Source of the DNA: Virgibacillus ndiopensis
GTDB lineage: Bacteria; Bacillota; Bacilli; Bacillales; Amphibacillaceae
DNA: 64,000 nt
Direction: 5' to 3'
NCBI RefSeq assembly: GCF_900187325.1
Contig: NZ_FZMZ01000005.1
Location: forward strand, 434,001 to 498,000
The translations under genes were made by a program, and so were the position numbers. Below are positions 19,139 to 28,734 of this stretch, piece by piece; positions within the stretch are counted from its first letter, which is position 1, and each line of letters begins with the position of its first letter. The notes beneath the pieces were generated by a model that was not told the DNA's origin, did no database searches, and saw only the letters and a program-made list of their open reading frames with translations.

Positions 19139-20085
19139 ATACCTGTGGGTGGACACCCAATAGAACAAGGTGATTATCTTATTGATACTATTGCAATTAA
19201 TGAAATTGCTGACTCAATCCTTAAATGGATTAGTTTTCGAAATCCTGGTGCCATTATATATGGTGCACCTAGGTTGGGAAAATCATATGCTATTAAATAT
19301 CTCAAAAGAGTTTTTGATATTAAATATGAAAATCAATGGATTACTTTTGTTGTGAGAACTCGAAAGATGAAAACACCAAATGAAAGTCGTTTTTTTGAAT
19401 TCTTGCTCATAGATGTGGGGCACGAGTTGTTCGATAAGGGGAAGGCGAATGCAAAAAGAGAAGACTTGTTAATTTTTTTCTAGAAAAAGGAGATGGTTCA
19501 GTTAGAAACCAGGTAGTATTATTTGTTGATGATGCCCAACGTTTAACATCAATAGAATTTGAGTGGTTAATGGATATCTTTTACGAATTGGATAGTTATG
19601 GAATTACCCTAACGACCATTTTAGTAGGTCAAAAAGAACTCAGTCATAAAAGAAATATTTATCTGACTACAGATAAGCAAATTATCGGTAGATTTATGAT
19701 TCAAGAGAACAAGTTTTATGGATTGCGGGAAAAAGAGGAATTAGCCTATTTATTAACCTCTTATGATCTGATTTCAGAATACCCAGTTAACAGTGGTTGG
19801 TCGTATACACGCTACTTCTTTCCGATTGGATATGAACAAGGATATCGCTTAGAAAATGAAACGGATGAAATATGGCAATCCTTCCAATTGGTAAGGTCAG
19901 AAGCTGGCATTAAAAGATCTGCAGAAATACCAATGCATTATATGATTGCCATTATTAATTACGTGTTAAAGAAATATGGAGCAAATGAAGAGAATGTGGA
20001 ATGGCCGACTACTAGCATGTGGAGAGAGGCTATGATTAAGTCTGGCTATGTAAATGCAGAGGTGATTCAATCATCAAGCGAATAA
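19139..20085 (+). pseudogene. Tn7-like transposition ATPase (TnsC/TniB-like), frameshifted
   Basis: An AAA+ ATPase in two frames. The first has Walker A (YGAPRLGKSYAIKYL) and the second has Walker B (VVLFVDDAQRL) and sensor I (TTILVGQKEL), then a C-terminal domain to 20085. The frame changes in the T-run at about 19476-19482 (AATTTTTTTCTAG). TnsC/TniB proteins link the transposase to the target selector. The natural start is missing, cut where the phosphotransferase fragment ends. The next gene is TniQ/TnsD-like, as expected for this family. Confidence 0.75.
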
Positions 20086-20086
20086 G

Positions 20087-21064
20087 ATGTTATTCCAAAA
20101 TAGACAAACTCAATATTACACTTATACTTGGAACAAAGAATGGATAACAGAATATGAGTCGCCATGGAGCATATTAAAAAAGTTTCAATACGCCAATTGT
20201 TTAAGCACTAACAATATATATGATATCTTGGGGAAAAAATTTATCGTGATCTATATACTTTGTCAGGGTTTGACGACCATTTATTAGAAAAGTCGTTACA
20301 ATTTCCTTTAAAAAAAGAAAACAATGCATTTCTAATTGATATTCTAGAACTATTGATGGATAGTAAAGAATTAAAACAGGGATATTTACGTCTTCATTTT
20401 ATGCGTGATTTTTTTACTTTTTGTCCTGTATGTATATCTGTCTTAAATTCAGGACCAATAGACAGAAAAAAATGGTCATCATATGGTACATGTCAATTCC
20501 TATAGAAAGGGGGCAAGTCAAGCTCAACGAGTGGAATTTTATACCTTTTCATTTAAAATCTATAAATCCATTGCTCGTCACCTAAAGAAAACATTATTAA
20601 AAAATCATATCACTTGTATGGCCCGACTAAAGAGAAAAGCTCCAGATAAAGAAATGTGTCCATATGCTTATGCATTTGTTAACTGGAGAAAGAATCTTGA
20701 AGGGTTAAACCACTACTCAGATTCTGAAAACGGTTTAAAATATAAAAGACACAGTGAGCCCATGCTGGAATTTACATTAAAACAAAATAATATAACTTTG
20801 AAAGATTTGATTGAGGATATTAAAGTTACTTTCCCAAAAACAGCCAGAAATCATCAATTAATATGGGTAATAAATAAAATAATCCCTATTTTAATTCTTA
20901 ACCATTTTTATAATTTGTTGGATATATCAAAAGAATTTGCTAGCAATAATCTAATTACTCACTATACACCATTTGGTTATGAATGTATGCCATATTTTGT
21001 TATGGAATTTAGCAAAAAAGAAGGGGAGGAGATAAAATTAAGCTATAGGATCCTATATATATAA
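20087..21064 (+). pseudogene. TniQ/TnsD-like target-site protein, frameshifted
   Basis: It starts 1 bp after the TnsC-like stop. Three frames read in order: 20087-20287 (ESPWSILKKFQYANCLSTNN, the TniQ N-terminal pattern), 20260-20505 (KSLQFPLKKEN, then FTFCPVC, a zinc-finger half) and 20483-21064 (AYAFVNWRKNLEGL, as in TnsD middle regions). There are breaks near 20235-20260 and near 20490-20510. TniQ/TnsD proteins select the target site for Tn7-like elements. With two frameshifts it is inactive as written. Confidence 0.65.
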
Positions 21065-21200
21065 ATTCAGGTCAAAAGCTTGCTAATTTAATCTGTCCAT
21101 TTTCCTCCATGACTTAAAATTCCTTGAGATGAACTTTACTATCACGAAGTTTTAAAGGTTGAAACGATAAGTTATATATCTTTGTTTCAGTGATTTTCAC

Positions 21201-21591
21201 TTCTATTGGGTAACAGCCCAATTTGCTGGGGTATTCGGTGAAAATTTAGGTTTAATTATCGTTCTTAGCTTTATAGATATAATGACAAAGTTAATTGGTG
21301 CATCACTTGAGGCAAAATTTTTTGGATTATAATTGGAATAGATCATTGGGAATTGGGGCTGCAATAGGATCGTGGGGAGAAGTGACATTGATAATTGCAA
21401 CATTAGGTCTTGAAACTCATTTGCTACCTCAAGATATATTTGCTGTCAATATCATTATATGTCTGGTTATAACTATTGTTACTCCACCAATGATGAAGTG
21501 GTTTTTAATTAGTAATGAACTACCAATCAGAATCTGTCGAAGATATGTAGAACACACTAAAGATATATTTAGTCCATATTCGAAACGATGT
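21201..21591 (+). pseudogene. Cation:proton antiporter (CPA2) fragment
   Basis: Two frames read FYWVTAQFAGVFGENLG and then IGAAIGSWGEVTLIIATLG with LPQDIFAVNIIICLVITIVT, the last transmembrane part of a CPA2-type Na+(K+)/H+ antiporter. The N-terminal three quarters is absent, and a break lies near 21290-21340. It follows the transposon genes and may be host sequence truncated by the insertion. Confidence 0.65.
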
Positions 21592-21731
21592 TAAGGAGTG
21601 AAATTTATGATTCAAATGATTCGGTCATATGCAGGGTAAGTTTATATATGACTTTTCCTGCTTCCGTTATTTCATCTTTGCTGGAATTGAGTATTTTGGA
21701 TTCAAATTCCTTTTTATTACTTGCATTATTA

Positions 21732-21932
21732 TTATAACTTTTTGACAGTAAAGTACTGTAATTTACCTTTATTAATCCACATGGTATGACTATAGTTACT
21801 ATAATCTTCATAGTACACTGAAACCCATTCAACTGTGTCAACTGATAATTCGGTAAGAAAATGTTCTAATTCGCTATCACTTAATTGAACAAATCCATGT
21901 GTGTCTATGAAAAATAAATTTACATCGTTCAA
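21732..21932 (-). CDS. Small hypothetical protein
   Basis: 66 residues from a TTG start (AAAGGA upstream): VNLFFIDTHGFVQLSDSELE and WVSVYYEDYSNYSHTMWINK. Mixed alpha/beta, soluble and acidic. An overlapping minus-strand frame (21605-21841) continues with a charged segment and might be a shifted C-terminus. No family recognised. Confidence 0.4.
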   Translation of the reverse strand: MNDVNLFFIDTHGFVQLSDSELEHFLTELSVDTVEWVSVYYEDYSNYSHTMWINKGKLQYFTVKKL

Positions 21933-21952
21933 TGCTCACACGTCCTTTATTC

Positions 21953-23221
21953 AAATATATTTTGATAATTATATATAAATCTAATCGAGTAGAAGAAGGT
22001 AGCTAACCTCCGGTTAGTTTCTTAAATTCTTTCCACAGTATTATTCATAACCTTCTTCGAACCCTGCTATCTTATTTTTTGCCGCTGACTTCATTCAGAT
22101 TCTAGGCCATCCTAATCACCCTTGTCTTAGGGTAATCACTAAATCACTACTAGTGCCTTCACAATTCGGAACTTGAACCCTAATGAATGTACACATTCCT
22201 GACATACATATAATATTTATTATAGAATGGTAAATCTGTAAAAATATTATTCGTGAAATCATATAAATATCGCTATTGAAAATTTAAACTAATAATTCCA
22301 ATGATATAGCAACAACCCACTGAATGTTGGGATTGTATATACATATTATTTGGTTTTAATCTTTTTACATTAAAAAAATTAAATAGGGGGGTAAACCGAA
22401 TTAATAGTAGTTTAATAGAAGATTACTTTCGATAATCCTATACTTAAAAATATAAGCGCATCCAAAAATCAAGATTTCTTGGAGCAATTGTAGCATATGA
22501 TGAAAATTAAAAAATTGTTACTTTTATAAGGAGAGTAAATAAAATCGCTTATACTTTTCAACATATGGATAATATGGATGTAAGGAAGCCTTTTTTATTA
22601 GTATTTAATTACTCCAATCTAAAGTGCTTTTCCAACCCTAAAGTAGTTAACATCACAGTGATACTTCAAAAATAGGCACGATATAGGAGATATCGGTCTT
22701 ATTTATGTTGAATTTTGGGCAGCATATTTTTTCAAGTTTAAAGCTCTTGCCAATTGATCTTAGGTATTTACTTAGTTATAAATTTGTTGATGGTGGACGT
22801 AAACAAACACTAAAAAAAGTGAAATTGATAAAGAAGAATATTTAAGGAGCCCGGATTTAATCCACCCGCAATTACTGGGTGAATTTTCTTTGTTTACATG
22901 ACTATATATGGTTAAACCTATCCACCAGGGTAAATGGGATATAATATACCGTCCAATTCAAATAATGTTCTTGAGTTTCCTCAGATACGACCAAAACTAA
23001 CACATCTGATCGTTCGAAGCGTCTAATAGCCACTCGACCCATTTAATTAAATCGGAAAATGCGGCTTTTATATAATTTCAATACAATAGACTTCAATTAT
23101 CATATTAAATAGAGGCAATAGAATGATATTTGGGTTTGCTTGAAACGACTTACAAGACCAAACCTAAAATCCCAAAATTGACCAACTTACAAAATAGGAA
23201 GGAACGCAATTTATATGAAAG
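21953..23221. other. Long stretch without recognisable genes
   Basis: About 1.27 kb with stops in all frames and no protein I can place. Short segments look like decayed coding DNA. It lies between transposon remnants and is probably degraded element cargo. No CRISPR array, tRNA or obvious terminal repeats seen. Confidence 0.5.
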
Positions 23222-23446
23222 ATTATTGATTCAGTTCCTTATATTACAGATAAAGCAAACCAAAGTTATAACCGTAAAGTAAGAAGCACTGCCTTCGCTA
23301 ATGGCAAAGAGAGCGAATCAACTTCTTCAAAAACAATTGTTAAATGGATAATAGAAGGAAGAGGAAGGGGAGAAAGGGTTAATTACATATTTTGGTTAAC
23401 AATTCTAGATGTAGCTTCTGAGGGTCAAGACATGGAAAACAAATAG
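23222..23446 (+). pseudogene. TnsA-like endonuclease, N-terminal piece
   Basis: An open frame with no standard start reads KTIVKWIIEGRGRGERVNYI then FWLTILDVASEGQ, close to the N-terminus of Tn7-type TnsA (a KWI-EGRG-G--Y--WL-I-DV-S-G pattern). It stops at a TAG right where the catalytic core should begin. The core is found on the opposite strand next door. TnsA makes the 5' cuts during cut-and-paste transposition. Confidence 0.6.
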
Positions 23447-23578
23447 AATTCATCATGTTTTACTATTGTTTTTCCCAAAGGATGTAAAGGATACTGCTCT
23501 CTAATATCTGTAACAACGTCTGACCATTCCAATTCATAAAGATAATGTAATTCAAATTTTGACATCTGTAGCGCTTGA
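23441..23578 (-). pseudogene. TnsA-like endonuclease, catalytic-core piece (inverted)
   Basis: On the minus strand the frame reads SKFELHYLYELEWSDVVTDI then REQYPLHPL, matching the TnsA core (the E-x-x-x-x-Y-L-E-W---V--IREQ-PL region that holds the nuclease site). It abuts the plus-strand N-terminal piece head to head, so the gene has been broken by a local inversion with a breakpoint near 23440. Confidence 0.6.
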
Positions 23579-23817
23579 ATGTGATAATAGGCTCGGTTTT
23601 AAAGAGGTACGTGCCTAATAAAACCAAAAAAGTTACTATAAAACTGCTTTTCGATGCAAATGGTAAGGATCGTGATTGCTGTGACTTTTCCTCACAGGAA
23701 GAAGCTAAAGCTTTTTTGAAGCTGCTGGAGGACCAGAAAATGACCTTCACAGATTTGACCGTGAAGGTGACGGTCAAATCTGTGAAGGAACCTAAATTTG
23801 ATCTGTTAATCGAGTAG
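23575..23817 (+). CDS. Hypothetical small protein
   Basis: 80 residues from TTG at 23575, or fewer if it starts later. The core (KKVTIKLLFDANGKDRDCCD, then SSQEEAKAFLKLLED) looks like an alternating strand-helix-strand domain. Its C-terminal part is encoded by an 18-bp perfect inverted repeat that gives a VKVTVKSVKE strand. The N-terminus may be joined to unrelated DNA by the TnsA rearrangement. No family recognised. Confidence 0.4.
   Translation: MNVIIGSVLKRYVPNKTKKVTIKLLFDANGKDRDCCDFSSQEEAKAFLKLLEDQKMTFTDLTVKVTVKSVKEPKFDLLIE
23744..23788. repeat. 18-bp perfect inverted repeat inside a reading frame
   Basis: CCTTCACAGATTTGACCG (23744-23761) is the exact reverse complement of bases 23771-23788, with a 9-nt loop. 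It lacks a T-run. It falls inside the hypothetical gene ending at 23817. Confidence 0.85.
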
Positions 23818-23977
23818 TTAAATCAATTATTTCGCTAAATATTGCCTCTCTAGTTTTTTTAGATAAATCTGGATTTTGAAATAGGGAGATCAAGCCATGG
23901 ATTTCCTTAATCAACATTTCATCAGATCCTTTAGGAAATTCCTCGTTATTCGGAAAATGTACTATATTATTACACAT
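23792..23977 (-). CDS. Small acidic hypothetical protein
   Basis: 61 residues, helical (MLIKEIHGLISLFQNPDLSK, REAIFSEIIDLTTRLTDQI). A textbook GGAGG sits 7 bases before the ATG, which supports expression. It overlaps the convergent gene end by 26 bp. No family recognised. Confidence 0.55.
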   Translation of the reverse strand: MCNNIVHFPNNEEFPKGSDEMLIKEIHGLISLFQNPDLSKKTREAIFSEIIDLTTRLTDQI

Positions 23978-24120
23978 CTGCTTTCCTCCATGCTGCGAAT
24001 TAATCTTCTGCGGAAACCTGGATGGACTGCTATATCATCCCACCTATTCCTTTTCTGTAAATCATCATTCTCTGATGCCGTACAAGCCTAGCATGTTCAA
24101 TTTGGTTCTCTGTTATCACA

Positions 24121-24219
24121 TTAATTTTTGTTATTCGTAACAAAATCGCTTATTAAATTTGGTACCCTATCATCATCTACATGACCAAAACTATTCTCTG
24201 GTACAATAGATTTTGTCAT
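24121..24219 (-). CDS. Very short hypothetical protein
   Basis: 32 residues (MTKSIVPENSFGHVDDDRVP and a short tail) with AAAGGAG 11 bases before the ATG. It could be a remnant N-terminus of a longer gene in the transposon area. Weak call. Confidence 0.3.
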   Translation of the reverse strand: MTKSIVPENSFGHVDDDRVPNLISDFVTNNKN

Positions 24220-24371
24220 AGAAATCAAATCTCCTTTGGTTTTAGTTTCAGGAACGGAAGAGGGGGGTCCCAATAAAGTAAAAATAGTGAATTCATTATA
24301 TCTTGGTTATAAGTTCGATAAAGATCGACCAGTTATAAATTAGGGATACGTCTCTTCCTTCAAACCAAGTC

Positions 24372-25274
24372 TTATTGTTCGATCCCCAGCCTTTTGGCAC
24401 TTTGCTCAACCATCAATGGGATCACCTTTCGAATATCTACAAATTCGTATCCAAACGAATTTGCTTTTGAATTCGATAGTTTCCAAGTATAGGGAAATAT
24501 GGCATAGGGCGACAATTTTGCATCGTCATGACTGGATTGACCTACATGAAACCGGGGGGAAACACCTAAAAATTTTCCAATTTCACGACTAAGTTCCTGG
24601 ATACTAAGGTATCCGCTATTTCCAGCATTAATCGGACCCTGATAACCAGACTTCACACCCATCATTCTGAGGAAGTCCGCAATATCCCATGCTGTCACAT
24701 AGGTAATAGGGTGTTCTGTCTCAAAAACCCCAATGGATTTCCCATTTGCCACATGTCCAACATAGAAATCAAATCGGCCTGTAAAGTCATCGTTTCCCGA
24801 TACCACCATCGCCACACGAACAGCTACCACTGGAAATGCACCATGCTGAAAAAAATAAGCCTCCGCCTGGCGTTTTCCTTCATCATAGGCATAATCGTCA
24901 GCATCCAGATTAACTTTGTAGTTTTCCGGGATAAAATCGCTTTCCACTATTTCAGTTTCTTTATGACCGTACACTGCCATACTTGACGTAAAGACATAAC
25001 GTTTTATACGGTTGCCAAATGTTTCAACAGCGATTTTGGCTTCTCTTGGATTAAAACAAATTTGATCATAGACCACGTCAAAGTACCGGTTTTCAAAAGC
25101 ACGATTCATTGAACCCTGATCCGTACGATCAATTTTAATTCTTTTTACCTTTTCCCCAAAGTCATCTGAAGTTTGACCACGAGTAGCAATGGTTATATCA
25201 TGTCCATCTTGAAGTAATAACTCAACTAAGCGTCGACCAAAAAACCTTGTACCGCCCATAACAAGAATTTTCAT
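24372..25274 (-). CDS. NAD-dependent epimerase/dehydratase family protein
   Basis: 300 residues, extended SDR fold. The nucleotide-binding motif is MGGTRFFGRRLVELLL at the N-terminus. RYVFTSSMAVYG holds the active-site serine region, and the catalytic YxxxK is seen as YDEGKR (Y-D-E-G-K). The substrate is probably a nucleotide sugar or a small alcohol. The start at 25274 follows GAAGGG. Confidence 0.85.
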   Translation of the reverse strand: MKILVMGGTRFFGRRLVELLLQDGHDITIATRGQTSDDFGEKVKRIKIDRTDQGSMNRAFENRYFDVVYDQICFNPREAKIAVETFGNRIKRYVFTSSMAVYGHKETEIVESDFIPENYKVNLDADDYAYDEGKRQAEAYFFQHGAFPVVAVRVAMVVSGNDDFTGRFDFYVGHVANGKSIGVFETEHPITYVTAWDIADFLRMMGVKSGYQGPINAGNSGYLSIQELSREIGKFLGVSPRFHVGQSSHDDAKLSPYAIFPYTWKLSNSKANSFGYEFVDIRKVIPLMVEQSAKRLGIEQ

Positions 25275-25377
25275 AAAAGCCCTTCTTTCATTTTTCAAAT
25301 TTGGATAAAATGAATACTGCCTTTTTGTAAGTCATTGATAGACATATTCATGCCCCTTTTTAAGCAAATCCTAAATG

Positions 25378-25884
25378 TTAAGCTTTAAGGTTCTTTTTGA
25401 TATGTTGAACAATTTTTCGTAGCTCTGTTGTCGTTGGTCTGCCAAATGGGCTTGTTTGCTTTTGTTGATAAAGCAAACTGCCCTCCTCATCTGTTAGGAA
25501 GTATGCAGGTTCGCCGTGAGAACCGTGGTCCTCATAGGGATCATTTTCATTATGGTAAAAGACATCATAAGCTTTTAATACGTTTAAATCCTGATCAGAC
25601 AGAACTGGGAATGTAAAATTATGTTTTTCAACCATTTGGTTCAAATTATCAAGGTTGTCTGTAGAAACTACTGTAAAATACACTTCTTTATCTTCAAAGT
25701 AACTTTTGTTTTTTTCTAGTTCTTTAAGATCTTCGACACATACAGGACACCAAGAACCTCTAAAATAGATGACTAGGTGCCAGCCTTTATTATCATTACG
25801 AAAAGACTCGAAATCATATTGGTAACCAGACGTAGAGAGGAGTTCAAAGTTAGGAACTTTATCTCCTAGATTAAATCTATTCAC
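25378..25884 (-). CDS. Peroxiredoxin-like thioredoxin-fold protein
   Basis: 168 residues of the AhpC/TSA-like redoxin family. GDKVPNFELLSTSG leads in, and the active site is FRGSWCPVCVEDL (C-x-x-C). The C-terminal part, EPAYFLTDEEGSLLYQQ, matches peroxiredoxin-like families. It probably reduces peroxides or protein disulfides in the cytosol, as no signal peptide is seen. A decayed relative lies immediately upstream, and more remnants lie at 38-43 kb. Confidence 0.85.
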   Translation of the reverse strand: MNRFNLGDKVPNFELLSTSGYQYDFESFRNDNKGWHLVIYFRGSWCPVCVEDLKELEKNKSYFEDKEVYFTVVSTDNLDNLNQMVEKHNFTFPVLSDQDLNVLKAYDVFYHNENDPYEDHGSHGEPAYFLTDEEGSLLYQQKQTSPFGRPTTTELRKIVQHIKKNLKA

Positions 25885-25979
25885 AAATAGACCTCCTAAA
25901 GTAATATTTGAAATTAAGTTATTTTTAGTATAAAGATATTAATTAAACTACTATGGGCGAATCCCTATAATGCATTTTT

Positions 25980-26550
25980 TCAAAGCTTCTTCAATTGATC
26001 AATGATTTCCTCCAGTTCCACTCGATCCTAAGCAAAGGTATATATATGCCCTGCGGACAGATCCAGCGATTTGTTTTGTTGAACTCTTTGAGAGCAAACC
26101 CTAGATTATTATTAAAGGTATCCTGAAGATAAGTGGCAGTTCAAACAGAATTTTGTAGTTTCCGACAACGCTACCATTCGAATCGCTCAGTACCTAGAAG
26201 GTTATTTCCTCCCTCTCCTATTGGAACACAGAATTATCAGGACTTTGGGGAGTGTGGTAGCAATCAATTGAGCACCAAGCCTCTGAGCCTCTGAAACAGT
26301 GGTAAAGATTGTTGACAAGTCCGGTGCTTTCAATTGCAGAATGGACATCAACTACCTCGATAGAAGGTCAAGACAACCGGACCATTCTCAAGCTCTTCAT
26401 ACAGAGACACTTTTTGACAAAGTGGCTTCGTTAATGTAAAATTTGGAGCTTTTTCCCCTCCCTCAATATGTCCCAAAATTTGCAATTGCACATCCTTAGG
26501 TACGTTGGTGGCAAACGTTTAACCACTCTTAAATCAATTACTCTTTTCAT
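25980..26550 (-). pseudogene. Peroxiredoxin-like gene, heavily decayed
   Basis: Frames on the minus strand read GEKAPNFTLTKPL, then SLYEELENGPVVLTFYRGS, a TGA, then CPFCN, followed by broken frames to a LKKL end at 25980. The TGA sits at the Trp of the usual GSWCPYCN motif, not at a Cys, so it is a nonsense change rather than a selenocysteine. Several indels follow. Two palindromic operator-like sites lie just upstream. Confidence 0.75.
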
Positions 26551-26578
26551 AACATCGTTTCACCTTTTTTATGTTTTT

Positions 26579-26594
26579 TGGAGTGTTAACTCCA
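26579..26594. promoter_or_regulatory. Operator-like palindrome, copy 1
   Basis: TGGAGT-GTTA-ACTCCA, 29 bp upstream of the decayed peroxiredoxin start. The same half-sites with a 4-nt spacer recur at 26626 and 38854. Confidence 0.65.
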
Positions 26595-26625
26595 TTTTAA
26601 TAGACCGATCATAACAATGTTTTTT

Positions 26626-26641
26626 TGGAGTGTCAACTCCA
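26626..26641. promoter_or_regulatory. Operator-like palindrome, copy 2
   Basis: TGGAGT-GTCA-ACTCCA, 47 bp from copy 1, differing only in the spacer. The paired arrangement is typical of a dimeric repressor site, and a TetR gene starts 800 bp away. Confidence 0.65.
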
Positions 26642-27439
26642 TTTTATGAAGAAGATAATCTATCGTGGCCAAGTGTTCAACTCCCGGTTCACCAAGTTCA
26701 TGCGCTACTCGTATCACTTAGATACTTCTGCACAAACTCTACCTTCCTTCCTGAATTTCGGATATCTGTAGTCTGACTCCACGATTTACAATGTGGCCCA
26801 CAAGAACTTTTATCTACTGAAGAAAGGGATAAAAGTATAGACAAAGGAAATGACGTTGAACCTGTAAAGTGGAATATCAGTTCCAGTTATTAAAATTACA
26901 AAAAAACCAAAAATAAAGTGGAAATAAAAAACTGACCCAAAAGAGGCATTATTTAACGAGCTTTTGGGGCAGTATCTATATTTATGGGTATATATTTTCT
27001 TCTTTACTACTCTTGAGATCTTCAATTAATTGTATCACCTTCGACAGATAGGATTTTATTTTGGCTAGCGAAATCCAATAATACCTAATCTTATATGAAG
27101 TTAGTGTTCCTCATAATCAGAGTTTGCCCTTACTTTCTATAAATCCCACGTCATTTAGATTCTCTCGCTTTACGTTTACTTATACTTCTGTTCTCGTAGT
27201 TTGGGACTTTCACCATTGAGACTCACCCAAAATTACCTCACACACAAATTAATTTAAAAAGAAGTCCGTGCGTTGATTACATGATCCCCTGTTAGGAATT
27301 TTCATCTTAAAATCACTTAAAGAACCGATTAATAATTTCCTGCTATCCCCTTTTTAAGAGTATCCAATTCATTTTTTCCAATACCATTCAATAAAATTAT
27401 TTTTGGATGTAAAACCTATTTTTTTGTTATACTTATTAT
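26642..27439. other. Gene-free stretch
   Basis: About 800 bp. A 71-codon minus-strand frame at 26810-27025 lacks a convincing start and family, so it is not called. The final part should hold the TetR promoter. Confidence 0.5.
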
Positions 27440-28069
27440 ATGGAAAAATTAAATGAACTTAGAAAATCAAAACATCGACTGACGAAAAAGGGTGAAGAGA
27501 CTCGCTCTCAAATCGTATCTGCTGCTGCCGAATTGATGTTTGAGAAAGGCGTTTCAGGTACAAGCGTAGGGGATGTGCAAAAAAAGGCTCAAGTCAGCTC
27601 GTCCCAGCTATACCATTATTTCAAGGAGAAGCGAGAGCTGGTTAAAGCCGTAATTATTTATCAGACTGAGAAAGTGCTAAGCACCCAAGAGTCTTTGGTA
27701 ATCCAACTTGACAGTATAGAAGCCCTAAAAACTTGGCGTGATGCAATTGTTCAACTTCAAAATGAGAGGCAATGTCGGGGTGGGTGTCCAATCGGCTCGC
27801 TTGCCAGTGAGTTGTCAGACATAGATACAGATGCGCGTTCCGAGCTCGAAGTCGGATTTATGCAGTGGGAGAACTTTATTCGAAAAGGGCTACGCACGAT
27901 GCAGGAGCGTGGCGAACTGAGCACCAATGCTAATCCGGACGAACTCGCTCTTGCGTTGCTGACCACACTTCAAGGAGGACTTCTTCTTACGCAGGTTCGA
28001 AAAGAAACACTACCCCTTGAAGTAGGATTGGACAGTATGCTAACACATATCAGCTCATTCATCATTTGA
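27440..28069 (+). CDS. TetR/AcrR-family repressor
   Basis: 209 residues. The N-terminal DNA-binding domain is seen as GEETRSQIVSAAAELMFEKG with the recognition helix in KAQVSSSQLYHYFKEKREL. The C-terminal ligand domain has a Cys-bearing segment CRGGCPIGSLASELSD that is shared with the paralogue at 30874. In between lies the remains of an iron-siderophore permease pair. The GGCP cysteines might sense redox state or electrophiles (inference). Confidence 0.9.
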   Translation: MEKLNELRKSKHRLTKKGEETRSQIVSAAAELMFEKGVSGTSVGDVQKKAQVSSSQLYHYFKEKRELVKAVIIYQTEKVLSTQESLVIQLDSIEALKTWRDAIVQLQNERQCRGGCPIGSLASELSDIDTDARSELEVGFMQWENFIRKGLRTMQERGELSTNANPDELALALLTTLQGGLLLTQVRKETLPLEVGLDSMLTHISSFII

Positions 28070-28181
28070 TATTTGCAGAATGATAACACTTTTTCCATTT
28101 GCGCAAGATAGCATTCTAATTTATTATAAGGGCAAAGCAGAAAATATCATGGAAAAAGCACTCTAATTCGCAACTGTTCTG

Positions 28182-28226
28182 CCCCGTAAATGTTGACACT
28201 AAACAACATCTACGGGGTATTTTTTA
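28182..28226 (+). terminator. Stem-loop followed by T-run
   Basis: CCCCGTAAATGTTG pairs with CAACATCTACGGGG (one mismatch), then TATTTTTTAT. It could be the terminator for the TetR gene or the end of an insertion sequence, because IS-like coding begins right after it. Confidence 0.6.
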
Positions 28227-28485
28227 TGGACAAATTAAAGCTGAAGAAAAGTTAAAGATTGTTTTAAGGTATTTAAAATAGAATGAAAGTGATTTTGATC
28301 CTTCTACTGTTGACCACATTGTTTCCATATTCGACCTGAAACAAGATGTTGAAAGAAGCCTCGAAAATTTTTCAATGGATATTGGAAAATTTGGTGATCT
28401 TCAGAAAGAATCCAAACTTCGCGCAACACTAGCAAATTACTTATTTAATGCGAGAGCGTTCACTATACTCCTAAACAAATCATAA
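28220..28485 (+). pseudogene. Insertion-sequence-like and unplaced coding remnants
   Basis: Just after the stem-loop a frame reads IKAEEKLKIVLRYLK, like the N-terminus of an IS3-type helix-turn-helix protein, and then hits a stop. The same frame continues with SDFDPSTVDHIVSIFDLKQD and a helical tail ending TILLNKS, which I cannot place. The two parts may be unrelated. Confidence 0.35.
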
Positions 28486-28734
28486 TTGGTAGTGGAATTG
28501 CAGATCTTAATCATATCTATAAATCTCATCCATCTCTGATCTAATCGACTCTTCTTTCTCCCTGATAGAATGGATTATTTGTTGTATTCCTACTTGTGTT
28601 TCATTTGATCTAACTCAGTTTAGTAACGTTTGGGGTAATTTTTTTTATCACCAAATGTCTCTTTAAGGGCAGACACTTAGACTGGCAATTGTTCAACGAT
28701 ACTCATTATCTCCCAGCAGAAGGCCGGTCGTTTT

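Noticed and set aside
21953-23221. Looked for a CRISPR array or guide-RNA-type repeats near the Tn7-like genes, as in CRISPR-associated transposons.
   Set aside because: No repeat-spacer pattern and no Cas-like frame seen.
26340-26365. In-frame TGA next to CPFC in the minus-strand peroxiredoxin-like sequence, considered as a fifth Sec codon.
   Set aside because: The TGA replaces the Trp of GSWCPFC, both Cys are still present, and the frame breaks again just afterwards. It is a nonsense change in a decayed gene.
26810-27025. 71-codon minus-strand frame rich in aromatic residues.
   Set aside because: No ribosome site and low-complexity AT-derived composition.
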